This document shows, one piece after another, positions 17,499-26,641 of a stretch of DNA of 64,000 nt. The DNA is taken from positions 1 to 64,000 of the forward strand of contig DASTMB010000025.1 of NCBI GenBank assembly GCA_035714365.1, written 5' to 3'. The notes beneath the pieces were generated by a model that was not told the DNA's origin, ran no database searches, and was given only the letters and a program-made list of their open reading frames with translations. This stretch comes from Mycobacteriales bacterium. Its GTDB lineage: Bacteria; Actinomycetota; Actinomycetes; BP-191. Positions within the stretch are counted from its first letter, which is position 1. Each line of letters begins with the position of its first letter. The position numbers were made by a program, and so were the translations under genes.

Positions 17499-19996
17499 CC
17501 GGCCCGCACCTGCACGTTGCCGCCGCCGAGCGCGCCCGCCGCACTGTACGACCAGAGCGCGTCGCCGGCCTTCGACAGCACGATGCGGAACGTGTCCGCC
17601 CGCCCCGGCTCGCCGTTGTCGGTGACGGTGACCTGGTAGCGGTAGCCGGCCGCGCCGTTGACGGTGGCCGGGCCGGTCAGCACCGCGGTCGTCCCGTCGA
17701 CCCGCAGCGTGTCCACGACGCGCGCGGACACGACCGTCCCGGACCGGTCGTCGTACGACAGCGACCCGCCCGGCATCGCCGCGCCGGCGTTGTACTCGGC
17801 CTCCACGCCGAACGCCCGCTTCGGCCCCGCGCCGACGACGAACCACCCGCCGCCGCTCGCCCGGCCCGGCGTGCTCGACGCCGTCGTGCCGCACGCCAGG
17901 CACGGCACGGACAGGCCGACCCAGGTCAGCGTCACCGACGCCGAGACGCCGCCCGCGGTCGCGGTGACGGTCTGCGTGCCGGGCGCGTCGGAGAGCGCGT
18001 TCGCGCCCGCGACGCCGTCGCCGGCCGTCACCGTCTCGGCGTTGCGCACGCCGCCCGCGCCCGTGCTGGTCCAGGTGACGGCGGCGTTCGGCACGACCGT
18101 GCCGCTCGCGTCGCGGACCGTCGCGGTGAGCGCGTCCGGCTGCCCCTGCACCGACGCCGGCGTGGCCGCCGCCAGCGCGATGGTGGCCGGCGCCGCGGGG
18201 GGAGCGACGCCGGCCGTCCCGTCCGGGTACGCGACGGACCAGAGCCCGCGCACGTCCTCGGTCGTGTTCACGAACCCGCCCACGGCCACCCGCCACCGCC
18301 CGGGTTCCGGTGCCACGAACGTCAGCCGCTCGTTCGGGGCGGACGAGCAGAACGACGAGTAGCCGTTCGGCTGCGGCGCGCCGCAGAGGAGCTGCGTCGA
18401 GCCGCGGTTCGTGCCGCTGGGGTCGTAGACCGTGATGTCGACGTCGTCGGCGTACGCCGTCTTCCAGTCGACCATGACGTCGAGCGAGAGCGCGCCCGGC
18501 GCCACCTCGACGGCGGACTCGAACGCCGACGTCTGGACGAACGCGGCCGGCCCCACCGTGCCCGCGAACGCCCGGACGTCGTACGTGACGCCGTCGTCGT
18601 ACGCGGGGGCGGTCCCCGCGGCCGCCATCCGCGTCGCCCGGTCGGCGTCGACCAGCCCCGCGCCCATCGAGTACTGCTGGTAGTTCGGCAGGCCGGGCGC
18701 GCCGCCGCGCTGCGCCGACCCCTGGACGATGTCCTTCACCTGTTGCGGCGTGAGGTAGGCGCCGCGGGAGACGAACGACGCCTGCTGCATCAGCGCGACC
18801 ACGCCGGCGACGTGCGGCGACGCCATCGAGGTGCCGTTGACGTTGCCGTAGTACGGCGTGTCCTCGGGCGCGATCGGCTCCGGGTTCGCCGACGTCGCGT
18901 CGCCCGCGTGCGTCGTGGCGCCGGTGAGGGAGCGGACCGACACGATGTTCTCGCCGGGCGCGCCGACGGTCGGGTGCCAGAACGGGCTGCCCGGCACGCC
19001 GCGCGAGGAGAAGAACCCGATGTGGCCGGTGCGCTTGTTCGTCGCCGCCACCGAGATGGCGTGCGGGTTGACGGAGAACGCGTTGAGCGCGTCGGTGCGC
19101 GGGCCGTCGTTGCCGGCGCCGAAGACGACGGAGATGCCGGCGTCCCAGGCCGCGTCGATCGCGCGGTTGACCGGGTGCTCCGGGTCGTACGGCGTGCCCG
19201 CGCCGGGGCCCCACGAGTTGTTGAGGACCTTGATGTTGTACTGCTCGCGGTGCGCCAGCGTGTAGTCGAAGCCGGCGAGCACGTTGATCACCTCGACGGC
19301 CTCGCCGGTGCCGAGCCCGACGAGCTGCGCGCCCGGCGCGACGCCCTGGTACAGCCCCGGCACGCTGGACGCGGTGCCGTACCCGGCGGCGATGCCGGCG
19401 ACGTGCGAGCCGTGGCCGGACGTGGTGTCGGTGCTGATGACGTTCTCGACGGGCACGACCGGGTCGGCGCGGTCGGTGTCGCCGACGAACTTCACGTTCT
19501 GCACGGTCTTGACCGGCGTCCCCTTGCAGAACGCCGCCGCGCCGCAGAGGTCGGGGTGCGTGCCGTCGACGCCCGCGTCGACCACGCCGATGCCGATGCC
19601 CGCGCCGGTCCACCCGGTGCCCGTGTAGCCGAGCCCGCCGGAGTACCGCCCCCACGCCGTGTCCGCGCGGATGCTCTGGTCGGCGGCCAGGTCCAGCAGC
19701 TGGTAACGCTCGTTCGGCCACACCCCGCGGACGCCCGGGAGGTTGCGCAGCAACGGCACCAGCGCACCCGGCAGGACGACGGCGGCCGCCGGCACCGCGC
19801 GGTAGGGGTGGACCGCCGAGGCGACCCCGCGCAGTACCTCGACGTCCGTCGCGGTGGGCGGTGCGGCGAACGTCACGACGTACGTCACGTCGGTCGCGCC
19901 CGCACTCGCCGGGACGGCGAGGGAGGGCACGGCCAGCGCGACGGCTGCCGCGAGACCGGCGGCGCGCAGCGCGCGCGTCAGTCCACGAGTGGGCAC
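17495..19996 (-). CDS. secreted S8 (subtilisin-family) peptidase with Ig-like domain
   Basis: 833 residues from GTG. A signal peptide (cut near ASA-GA at 30-33), a short propeptide, then a subtilisin domain with the complete triad: D140 (VVDAGVDGTHPDL), H195 (SGHGSHVAG) and S390 (NGTSMASPHVAG), plus oxyanion N296. A proprotein-like jelly-roll region (about 470-600) and a Big-1-like domain (about 615-710, PDALTATVRDASGTVVPNA) follow. Extracellular protease, probably nutritional; no operon partner. Confidence 0.93.
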   Translation of the reverse strand: MPTRGLTRALRAAGLAAAVALAVPSLAVPASAGATDVTYVVTFAAPPTATDVEVLRGVASAVHPYRAVPAAAVVLPGALVPLLRNLPGVRGVWPNERYQLLDLAADQSIRADTAWGRYSGGLGYTGTGWTGAGIGIGVVDAGVDGTHPDLCGAAAFCKGTPVKTVQNVKFVGDTDRADPVVPVENVISTDTTSGHGSHVAGIAAGYGTASSVPGLYQGVAPGAQLVGLGTGEAVEVINVLAGFDYTLAHREQYNIKVLNNSWGPGAGTPYDPEHPVNRAIDAAWDAGISVVFGAGNDGPRTDALNAFSVNPHAISVAATNKRTGHIGFFSSRGVPGSPFWHPTVGAPGENIVSVRSLTGATTHAGDATSANPEPIAPEDTPYYGNVNGTSMASPHVAGVVALMQQASFVSRGAYLTPQQVKDIVQGSAQRGGAPGLPNYQQYSMGAGLVDADRATRMAAAGTAPAYDDGVTYDVRAFAGTVGPAAFVQTSAFESAVEVAPGALSLDVMVDWKTAYADDVDITVYDPSGTNRGSTQLLCGAPQPNGYSSFCSSAPNERLTFVAPEPGRWRVAVGGFVNTTEDVRGLWSVAYPDGTAGVAPPAAPATIALAAATPASVQGQPDALTATVRDASGTVVPNAAVTWTSTGAGGVRNAETVTAGDGVAGANALSDAPGTQTVTATAGGVSASVTLTWVGLSVPCLACGTTASSTPGRASGGGWFVVGAGPKRAFGVEAEYNAGAAMPGGSLSYDDRSGTVVSARVVDTLRVDGTTAVLTGPATVNGAAGYRYQVTVTDNGEPGRADTFRIVLSKAGDALWSYSAAGALGGGNVQVRAG

Positions 19997-20069
19997 GACC
20001 GTCAGCCTGCCGCCGCGCGGTCCCCGCGGCCATGGCCTGCGCGGGTCCTTTGCGCCCGCCGCGCGGGAC

Positions 20070-20348
20070 CTACGGCCCCGGCGGAGCTGGTTCGTTCGAA
20101 CTAGTCCGCGCCGCCGCCTCGTCGCGCGCGATCGCCGCCGCCCGCCGGCGCGTGTACGCGATCCCGACCAGCCCCAGCAGGAACCCGGCCAGGCACGCGC
20201 CGATCCACCACAGGTGCCCGCCGTCGCGCAGCCGGTCGCGGAGCAGCACCGTCACCACCAGCGCCACCGCCCACAACGCCGTCCCCACGACGACCGTGCG
20301 GACGTCGTCGGTCTCCACCGGCGGCGGGTCCGGCAGGCGCTGCGGCAT
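20070..20348 (-). CDS. DUF2530 small membrane protein
   Basis: 92 residues. Matches actinobacterial DUF2530: PPPVETDDVRTVVVGTALWAVAL, a second helix GGHLWWIGACLAGFLLGLVG and a basic YTRRRAAA. Two transmembrane helices, function unknown. The ATG lies behind CCGGAGGGCC. Divergent from the histidine kinase gene. Confidence 0.85.
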   Translation of the reverse strand: MPQRLPDPPPVETDDVRTVVVGTALWAVALVVTVLLRDRLRDGGHLWWIGACLAGFLLGLVGIAYTRRRAAAIARDEAAARTSSNEPAPPGP

Positions 20349-20397
20349 CGGCCCTCCGGGGAACGGCGTACGGGACGCCCCCGATGCTGCCACAGTG

Positions 20398-21612
20398 ATG
20401 ATCGTGCTCTCCCCCGCAGCCACCCGGTACCGCCTGATCCTGGACCTGGCCCGCGAGGTCACCGCCCAGCGCGATCTCGGTGCCGTGCTCGACGCGACGT
20501 TCGTCGCGCTCCGCCAGCTCCTCGACTTCGGCGGCGGCTCCATCGCGCTCGTCGGCGACGACGGGTGGATCTCGTTCGCCGCCACCGACCCGCCCGCCCC
20601 GCCCGAGGCGATGGCGATGCGCATCCGCGTCGGCGAGGGCGTCTCCGGCCGCATCGTCGAGACCGGCGAGCCGGTCTACATCGGCGACATCCACACCGAC
20701 CCGAACGTCACCGAGGAACGCCGGCAGCGCAGCGTCTCCGCCGGCGTCATCGCCTACTTCGGCGCCCCGCTCATCACCGAGGGCCGCCCGATCGGCGTGC
20801 TCCAGATCGACTCGCCCGTCGCCGACGTGTGGGGCGAGGAGGACCGGCTCACGCTGCTGTCGTTCACCCCGATCGTCGCCTCCGCCGTCCAGAACGCGCG
20901 GCTGCACGAGCGCGAGCAGGCGGCGTTGCGGCGGCTCGAGGAGCTCGACCAGCGGCAGCGGGACTTCGTCGCGATGGTCAGCCACGAGCTGCGCACGCCG
21001 CTCACCGCCGTCATGGGGTACGCGGAGACGATCGTCGACCACGCTCCCCAGCTCGGCCTCGACGGCGTCGTCGGCCTGGTCGAACGCTCCCGCAACGCCG
21101 CCACCCGCCTCGCCCGCCTGGTCGACCAGCTCCTCGACCTGTCGGTGCTCCAGCGCGGCGAGCTGCGCCTGTCGCTCGCGCCCGTCGACCTCGGCGCCCT
21201 GCTCGCCGAGGTCGTCGCCGGCACCCCCGACGGCCGCACCGTCACCCTCGACGTCGACCCCGACCTGCCCCCGGTGACGACGGACGCCGGCCGGCTCACC
21301 CAGGCGGTCGCCGCCCTGGTCGACAACGCCGTGAAGTTCTCCACCGCCGACGTCGCCGTCTCCGCCGCCCGCGCCGGCGACGCCGTCGAGATCCGCGTCG
21401 CCGACCACGGGGTCGGCATCCCGGAGGAGGACCACGACCGCATCTACGAGCGGTTCGTCCAGCTCGAACGCGCCAACGTCCGCAGCATCGGTGGCTTCGG
21501 CCTCGGCCTCTACGTCGTCCGCCAGGTCAGCGCCGCCCTCGGCGCGACCGTCACGGTGGAGTCGACCGTCGGCGAGGGCTCGACGTTCACCATGCGCCTC
21601 CCGCTGGGGTAG
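20398..21612 (+). CDS. GAF-domain sensor histidine kinase
   Basis: 404 residues. A soluble sensor kinase with no membrane segment: GAF domain (about 20-165), a coiled-coil linker (EREQAALRRLEELDQRQRDF), HisKA with MVSHELRTPLTA (phospho-His) and HATPase_c with DNAVKF, DHGVGIP and GFGLGLYVV. No response regulator is adjacent. GATGCT ends 6 nt before an in-frame GTG that itself precedes the ATG, so the start is GTG 20395 or ATG 20398 and the mRNA is probably leaderless. Confidence 0.92.
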   Translation: MIVLSPAATRYRLILDLAREVTAQRDLGAVLDATFVALRQLLDFGGGSIALVGDDGWISFAATDPPAPPEAMAMRIRVGEGVSGRIVETGEPVYIGDIHTDPNVTEERRQRSVSAGVIAYFGAPLITEGRPIGVLQIDSPVADVWGEEDRLTLLSFTPIVASAVQNARLHEREQAALRRLEELDQRQRDFVAMVSHELRTPLTAVMGYAETIVDHAPQLGLDGVVGLVERSRNAATRLARLVDQLLDLSVLQRGELRLSLAPVDLGALLAEVVAGTPDGRTVTLDVDPDLPPVTTDAGRLTQAVAALVDNAVKFSTADVAVSAARAGDAVEIRVADHGVGIPEEDHDRIYERFVQLERANVRSIGGFGLGLYVVRQVSAALGATVTVESTVGEGSTFTMRLPLG

Positions 21613-21629
21613 GCGCCGCGCGGAGAGGT

Positions 21630-21701
21630 GGAGGGGGCGGACCGGTTCCCCCGACTAAAGGAGCCGTAGGCGGGACTAGGGGGAACTGGTCCGCCCCCTC
21701 C
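21630..21701 (+). repeat. hairpin repeat with conserved core, copy 3 (inverted)
   Basis: Arms 21630-21651 and 21680-21701 pair over 22 bp with one mismatch. The core 21652-21679, read on the minus strand, runs CTAGTCCCGC to CTTTAGTCG, the same edges as copies 1 and 2 with a shorter middle. It lies directly behind the histidine kinase gene. GTAGGCGGGAC recurs at 21739-21749, perhaps the remains of another copy. Confidence 0.85.
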
Positions 21702-21794
21702 GCCCACCCGACGGCGCGCCGCCCACCACGCGCGAGGTGTAGGCGGGACAGTCGGGGGGAAGCCGCCGCCGATGCCCCCTCGGAGGTCCCCCTC

Positions 21795-23222
21795 GTGAGT
21801 GCCGTAACGAACTACTTCCAGCTCGACCGTCGCGGCTCGACCGTCGAACGCGAGGTCCGCGGCGGCCTCGCGACGTTCTTCACGATGGCGTACATCGTCG
21901 TGCTGAACCCCCTCATCGTCGGCACCGCCAAGGACGCGAACGGCCAGGTGCTCGGCATCCCGCGGGTCGCCGCCGCGACCGCGCTGGTGGCGGGTGTCAT
22001 GACGTTGCTGATGGGCGTCGTGGGCCGGTACCCGTTCGCGATCGCGGCGGGGCTCGGGCTGAACGCGTTCGTGACGTTCACGCTGGCGTCGCAGATGTCG
22101 TGGCCGGCCGCGATGGGGCTGGTCGTACTCGAGGGGCTCGTCATCACGGTGCTGGTGCTGACCGGCTTCCGGGTGGCGGTGTTCGAGGCGATCCCGGCGG
22201 CGTTGAAGGCGGCGATCAGCGTCGGGATCGGGCTGTTCATCGCGCTGATCGGGTTCGTGGACGCCGGGTTCGTGCGGCGGTCCGGGGCGGCGCCGGTGCC
22301 GGTGCAGCTCGGCGCGGCGGGGCGGCTCACCGGGTGGCCGACGGTGGTGTTCGTGTTCGGCCTGCTGCTGACGGCGATCCTCGTGGCGCGCCGCACGCGC
22401 GGCGCGATCCTGCTGTCGATCCTCGTGACGACCGTGGTGGCGGCGGTCGTGGAGGCGGTGTTCGACATCGGCCCGGCGCTGCCCGACGGCGGCAACGCCT
22501 CCGGCTGGCAGCTCAACGTCCCGCGCCTGCCGGACAAGGTGTTCGCCACGCCGGACCTCGGGCTGCTGGGGAGGTTCAGCCTCGGCGGGTCGTTCGCCAA
22601 GGTGGGCATCGTCGCGGCGGTGCTGTTCGTGTTCACGCTGATGCTCAGCGACTTCTTCGACACGATGGGCACGATCGTCGGCGTCGGCGCCGAGGGCGGC
22701 ATGCTGGACGACAACGGCGGCCTGCCGGGCGCGGAGCGGGTGCTGTTCGTGGACTCGCTCGCCGCCGTCGCGGGCGGCGCGGCGTCCACCTCCTCGAACA
22801 CCACCTACATCGAGTCGGCGGCCGGTGTCGGCGAGGGCGCCCGCACCGGCCTCGCGTCCGTCGTCACGGGGCTGCTGTTCCTGCTCGCGCTGTTCTTCAC
22901 GCCGCTGGTGAGCGTGGTGCCGTACGAGGCGGCCAGCCCGGCGCTGGTCATCGTCGGCTTCCTGATGATCACCAACGTCCGCGCGATCCCGTGGGACGAC
23001 TTCGGCGTGGCGATCCCGGCGTTCCTCACGATCGTGGTGATGCCGTTCACGTACAGCATCACCAACGGCATCGGCGCCGGCTTCGTGTCCTACGTCGCGA
23101 TCCGGGCGGCGCAGGGCCGGGCCCGCGAGGTGAGCTGGATGCTGTGGCTGATCAGCGCGCTCTTCGTCGTCTACTTCGCGATCGCGCCGATCGAGCGGTG
23201 GCTGGAGCGGCTGACCGGGTAA
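21795..23222 (+). CDS. NCS2 purine permease (AzgA/GhxP type)
   Basis: 475 residues, about 12-14 helices. A proton-coupled nucleobase transporter of the AzgA branch: TFFTMAYIVVLNP near the N-terminus, GLGLNAFVTFT, FDTMGTIVGVG, STSSNTTYIESAAGVGEGARTG and NGIGAGFVSY are typical family signatures; adenine, guanine or hypoxanthine are the likely substrates. GTG start 9 nt behind CGGAGG. No purine riboswitch was seen upstream. Confidence 0.93.
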   Translation: MSAVTNYFQLDRRGSTVEREVRGGLATFFTMAYIVVLNPLIVGTAKDANGQVLGIPRVAAATALVAGVMTLLMGVVGRYPFAIAAGLGLNAFVTFTLASQMSWPAAMGLVVLEGLVITVLVLTGFRVAVFEAIPAALKAAISVGIGLFIALIGFVDAGFVRRSGAAPVPVQLGAAGRLTGWPTVVFVFGLLLTAILVARRTRGAILLSILVTTVVAAVVEAVFDIGPALPDGGNASGWQLNVPRLPDKVFATPDLGLLGRFSLGGSFAKVGIVAAVLFVFTLMLSDFFDTMGTIVGVGAEGGMLDDNGGLPGAERVLFVDSLAAVAGGAASTSSNTTYIESAAGVGEGARTGLASVVTGLLFLLALFFTPLVSVVPYEAASPALVIVGFLMITNVRAIPWDDFGVAIPAFLTIVVMPFTYSITNGIGAGFVSYVAIRAAQGRAREVSWMLWLISALFVVYFAIAPIERWLERLTG

Positions 23223-23229
23223 AACCACT

Positions 23230-23263
23230 GTCGTTAGCAAGGCTCATGAGTTATGCTAACGAC
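23230..23263 (+). promoter_or_regulatory. palindromic operator/promoter of the MarR-MFS operon
   Basis: GTCGTTAGCA (23230-23239) and its exact complement TGCTAACGAC (23254-23263) are separated by 14 nt, and the marR ATG follows immediately. A -10-like TATGCT (23252-23257) overlaps the right arm, so bound repressor would cover the promoter and start site. Autoregulation by the MarR protein is the natural inference. Confidence 0.8.
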
Positions 23264-23695
23264 ATGCCCACGAGGACCGCCGACGCCGCGCTCGCCAGCC
23301 ACCTGCGGATGAGCGTCATGCGGCTCGGCCGGCGGCTGCGGCAGCAGCGCGCCGACGACACGCTGACCCCCTCGCAGATCGCCGCGCTCGCCACGCTGGA
23401 CCGTTGCGGCGCCCGCACCCTCGCCGAGCTCGCGGCCGCCGAGCACGTGCAGCCGCCGTCCATGCACCGCATCTGCGGCGCGCTGGAGGAGCTCGGCCTG
23501 GTGACCAAGACCCCGCACCCGACGGACCGCCGCCAGGTGCAGTACGCCGTGACGCCCGAGGGGGCGCGGCTGCTCGCGGAGGACCGCAAGCGCCGCGACG
23601 CCTGGCTGGTCCGGCGGCTCGACGACCTCACGCCCGCGGAGGTAGCAGTCCTCCGCGAGGCCGCCCCGATCCTCGAACGGCTGGCCGTCTCGTGA
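23264..23695 (+). CDS. MarR-family transcriptional regulator
   Basis: 143 residues, winged helix: LTPSQIAALATLDRCGARTLAELAAAEHVQPPSMHRICGALEE gives the helix-turn-helix and HPTDRRQVQYAVTPEG the wing. Starts directly after a perfect 10-bp palindrome that it probably binds. Stop codon overlaps the MFS start (GTGA), so it likely represses the adjacent exporter until a ligand arrives. Ligand unknown. Confidence 0.92.
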   Translation: MPTRTADAALASHLRMSVMRLGRRLRQQRADDTLTPSQIAALATLDRCGARTLAELAAAEHVQPPSMHRICGALEELGLVTKTPHPTDRRQVQYAVTPEGARLLAEDRKRRDAWLVRRLDDLTPAEVAVLREAAPILERLAVS

Positions 23696-24954
23696 CCCCG
23701 ATGTTCCGCTCGCTCGCCATCCGCAACTACCGGCTCTTCGCGTCCGGCCAGCTCGTCAGCCTCACCGGCACCTGGATGCAGAACGTCGCCCAGGACTGGC
23801 TGGTGCTCGACCTCACCCACCGCAGCGGCACCGCGCTCGGCGTGACGACGGCGCTGCAGTTCCTCCCGATGCTGCTGTTCGGGCTGTGGGGCGGCGTGTT
23901 CGCCGACCGCCACGACAAGCGCCGCGTCATGCTCGCCACGCAGGCGACGCAGGGCACGCTCGCGTTCTCCCTCGGCCTGCTCGTCGTCACCGGCGTGGTG
24001 CAGACGTGGATGGTGTTCGCGTTCGCGTTCGCGCTCGGCATGACGACGGTGTTCGACCTGCCGGCGCGGCAGGCGTTCGTGGTCGAGATGGTCGGCCCGG
24101 ACGACGTGACCAACGCCGTCGGCCTGAACTCCGCGACGTTCAACTCGGCCCGCATCGTCGGCCCGGCGATCGCCGGCCTGATGATCGCCCACGGCGGCAC
24201 GCCGCCGGTGTTCTTCCTCAACGCCGCGTCGTACCTCGCGGTCATCGTCGGCCTGCTGCGCATCAACGAGGCGGAGCTGTTCCCCGGCCGCCGCGTCGAG
24301 CGGGCGAAGGGCCAGCTCCGCGCCGGCCTGACCTACGTGCGCCGCCGCCGCGACCTGCTGCTGCCGATCGTGCTCGTCGGCGTCATCGGCATGGTCGGCC
24401 TGAACTTCCAGATCACGCTCGCGCTGATGGCGCGCAACGAGTTCCACAAGGACGCCAGCACCTACGGCACGCTCTCCGCGCTGCTCGCCGCCGGCTCGCT
24501 CGTCGGCGCGCTGCTCACCGCCCGGCGGAAGCGGCCGACGCAGACCGTGCTGCTCGGCTCGGCGATCGCGTTCGGCGTGCTGGAGACGGCACTCGGCCTG
24601 ATGCCGAACATCGTGCTGTTCGCGATCGTGCTGGTGCCCTGCGGCTTCGCGGTGATCACGTTCACCTCGACGGCGCTGTCGACGGTGCAGATCGGCGCCG
24701 GCGAGGACATGCGCGGGCGGGTGCTCGCGCTGTACGCGCTGGTGTTCGTCGGCGGCACGCCGTTCGGCGCCCCGGTGATCGGCTGGCTCGGCCAGCACGT
24801 CGGCCCGCGGTCGACGCTCGTCGTCGGCGGCCTGGGCAGCCTGGCCGTCTCGCTCGCCACCGGCGCGCTGCTCGTGCGCTCGGGCGGGCGGCTGCCGTTC
24901 CGGCGCGCGCGGGCGGTGCCACCGGCCCCCGTGCCGTACGAAGTCGTCCGCTGA
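23692..24954 (+). CDS. MFS exporter (MFS_3/EntS-like) in MarR operon
   Basis: 420 residues, about 12 helices, with FRSLAIRNYRLFASGQLVS, the loop FADRHDKRRVML and LPARQAFVVEMV typical of the drug/siderophore exporter branch. Translationally coupled to marR, which suggests regulated efflux of a toxic or signalling compound. Basic C-terminus RRARAVPPAP. Confidence 0.9.
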   Translation: MTPMFRSLAIRNYRLFASGQLVSLTGTWMQNVAQDWLVLDLTHRSGTALGVTTALQFLPMLLFGLWGGVFADRHDKRRVMLATQATQGTLAFSLGLLVVTGVVQTWMVFAFAFALGMTTVFDLPARQAFVVEMVGPDDVTNAVGLNSATFNSARIVGPAIAGLMIAHGGTPPVFFLNAASYLAVIVGLLRINEAELFPGRRVERAKGQLRAGLTYVRRRRDLLLPIVLVGVIGMVGLNFQITLALMARNEFHKDASTYGTLSALLAAGSLVGALLTARRKRPTQTVLLGSAIAFGVLETALGLMPNIVLFAIVLVPCGFAVITFTSTALSTVQIGAGEDMRGRVLALYALVFVGGTPFGAPVIGWLGQHVGPRSTLVVGGLGSLAVSLATGALLVRSGGRLPFRRARAVPPAPVPYEVVR

Positions 24955-24969
24955 CCTAGGCTCTCGCCT

Positions 24970-26640
24970 GTGACGACGACGCGCCGCCGCGTGCTCGCCG
25001 GGGTGCTCGGCACCCTCGGCCTGCTCGCCGTCCTCTACGCCGCCGACGTGGCCCTCGCGAGCGGCAAGGTGCCGCGGGGCACCACGGTCGACGGCGTCGC
25101 GATCGGCGGGAAGAGCCGCGCCGAGGCGGAACGGCTCGTCGCCGCGCGCGTCCGCGTGCCCGGCGCGGTCACCGTGACGCTGCCGGACGGGGCCGACCCG
25201 CTGTGGCTCGACCCGGCGAAGGTCGGGCTGCGACTCGACGCGCGCGCGACCGTCGACAAGGCGCGCGCCGAGTCGCTGAACCCGGTCGCCCGCATCGGCG
25301 GGCTGTTCGGCCACCGGACGATCGAACCGGTGACGGCCGTCGACGAGGCCCGGCTGCGCGACGCGGTCGCCGCCTGGAAGAAGAAGGTCGACCGCAACGC
25401 GCGCGAGGGCGCGATCCGCTTCGACGGCGTGACGCCGGTGCCGGTGCTGCCGCTGGAGGGGCGCAGCGTCGACGTCGACAAGACCGCCGCCGCCGTCGCC
25501 GCGGCGTTCCCGAAGACCGACACGGTCGCCGCGACGGTCGCCACCACGCCGGTGCGCACGACCGCGGGGGCGGTGACCCAGGCGCTCGAACAGGTCGCCG
25601 AGCCGGCCGTCGCCGCGCCCGTCATGCTCGCCGCCCCCGCCAAGAGCGCGACCATGACGCGCGCGCAGATCGCGAAGGTGCTGACGTTCGTCCCCGGCCC
25701 CGACGGGACGCTCCAGCCGTACCTCGACGCGAAGCGCGTCGGCGCCGTCCTCGCCGACACGCTGAAGCCGGTGGAGACGCCGCCGAAGGACGCGCCGGTC
25801 ACCGTCGACGCCGCCGGCAAGGTCACCATCGGGGCGTCCGTCAACGGCGTGACCGTCGACCGCGACGCGCTCACCGCCGCGCTGCTGCCGGTGCTCGCCG
25901 ACCCCGCGCCGCGCCGGGTGACGCTGGTCGTGGAGACGGCGTTGCCGCGGCTCACGACGGAGAAGGCGAAGACGCTCGGCATCAAGGAGAAGGTGTCGGA
26001 GTTCACCACCTACCACCCGTGCTGCCGCCCGCGCGTGCAGAACATCCACACCATCGCCGACATCGTGAAGGGCGCCGTCGTGCTGCCGGGGGAGACGTTC
26101 TCCCTCAACGGCTACGTCGGCGAGCGCGACCGCGGCCGCGGCTTCGTCGAGGCCCCGATGATCCTCAACGGCCGGTTCGTGCCGGCCGTCGGCGGCGGCG
26201 TCTCGCAGTTCGCCACGACGATGTTCAACGCGGTGTTCTTCGGCGGCTTCGAGGACGTCTACCACAAGCCGCACAGCTACTACATCAGCCGCTACCCGGC
26301 CGGCCGCGAGGCCACCGTCTCCACGCCCGCGCCGGACCTGAAGTGGCGCAACGACTCGCCGTACGGCGTGCTCGTCACGACCTCGTACACCGCCAAGTCG
26401 ATCACCGTGACGTTCTGGTCGACCAAGCGGTACGACATCGAGTCGGTGTCCGGCCCGCGCACCCGCGTCCGCGGCTACACGACGCAGTACGACTCGAGCC
26501 CGACCTGCGAGTCGTCGTCCGGCGAGCCGGGCTTCGACATCGACGTGTGGCGGGTGTTCAAGCAGGGCGGCAAGGAGATCCGGCGGCAGCGGTTCCACAC
26601 GCGGTACCTGCCGGAGCCGCGGTTCGTCTGCCGCCGCTAG
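24970..26640 (+). CDS. VanW-family cell-wall protein
   Basis: 556 residues from GTG. One N-terminal membrane anchor (RRRVLAGVLGTLGLLAVLYAADVA), a putative peptidoglycan-binding region (about 40-330, including TVDGVAIGGKSRAEAERLV and a second related stretch) and a VanW domain with TTYHPCCRPRVQNIHTIAD, LPGETFSLNGYVGERD, GGGVSQFATTMFNAVF and PAGREATV. VanW proteins are found in vancomycin clusters but their activity is not settled. TAGGCT ends 7 nt before the start codon, so probably leaderless. Confidence 0.92.
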   Translation: MTTTRRRVLAGVLGTLGLLAVLYAADVALASGKVPRGTTVDGVAIGGKSRAEAERLVAARVRVPGAVTVTLPDGADPLWLDPAKVGLRLDARATVDKARAESLNPVARIGGLFGHRTIEPVTAVDEARLRDAVAAWKKKVDRNAREGAIRFDGVTPVPVLPLEGRSVDVDKTAAAVAAAFPKTDTVAATVATTPVRTTAGAVTQALEQVAEPAVAAPVMLAAPAKSATMTRAQIAKVLTFVPGPDGTLQPYLDAKRVGAVLADTLKPVETPPKDAPVTVDAAGKVTIGASVNGVTVDRDALTAALLPVLADPAPRRVTLVVETALPRLTTEKAKTLGIKEKVSEFTTYHPCCRPRVQNIHTIADIVKGAVVLPGETFSLNGYVGERDRGRGFVEAPMILNGRFVPAVGGGVSQFATTMFNAVFFGGFEDVYHKPHSYYISRYPAGREATVSTPAPDLKWRNDSPYGVLVTTSYTAKSITVTFWSTKRYDIESVSGPRTRVRGYTTQYDSSPTCESSSGEPGFDIDVWRVFKQGGKEIRRQRFHTRYLPEPRFVCRR

Positions 26641-26641
26641 C

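Noticed and set aside
14679-20033. A minus-strand open frame of 1784 codons spanning three genes
   Set aside because: It is antisense to the DUF3027, GHKL-ATPase and subtilisin genes; its translation is Arg/Gly/Pro/Val-rich without motifs, an effect of high GC content.
21702-21794. Possible purine riboswitch before the NCS2 permease
   Set aside because: No conserved purine-aptamer core could be found; the space is short and partly filled by the hairpin repeat.
23251-26598. A minus-strand frame of 1115 codons across MarR, MFS and VanW
   Set aside because: Low-complexity Arg/Asp/His-rich translation and clear genes on the other strand; a composition artefact.
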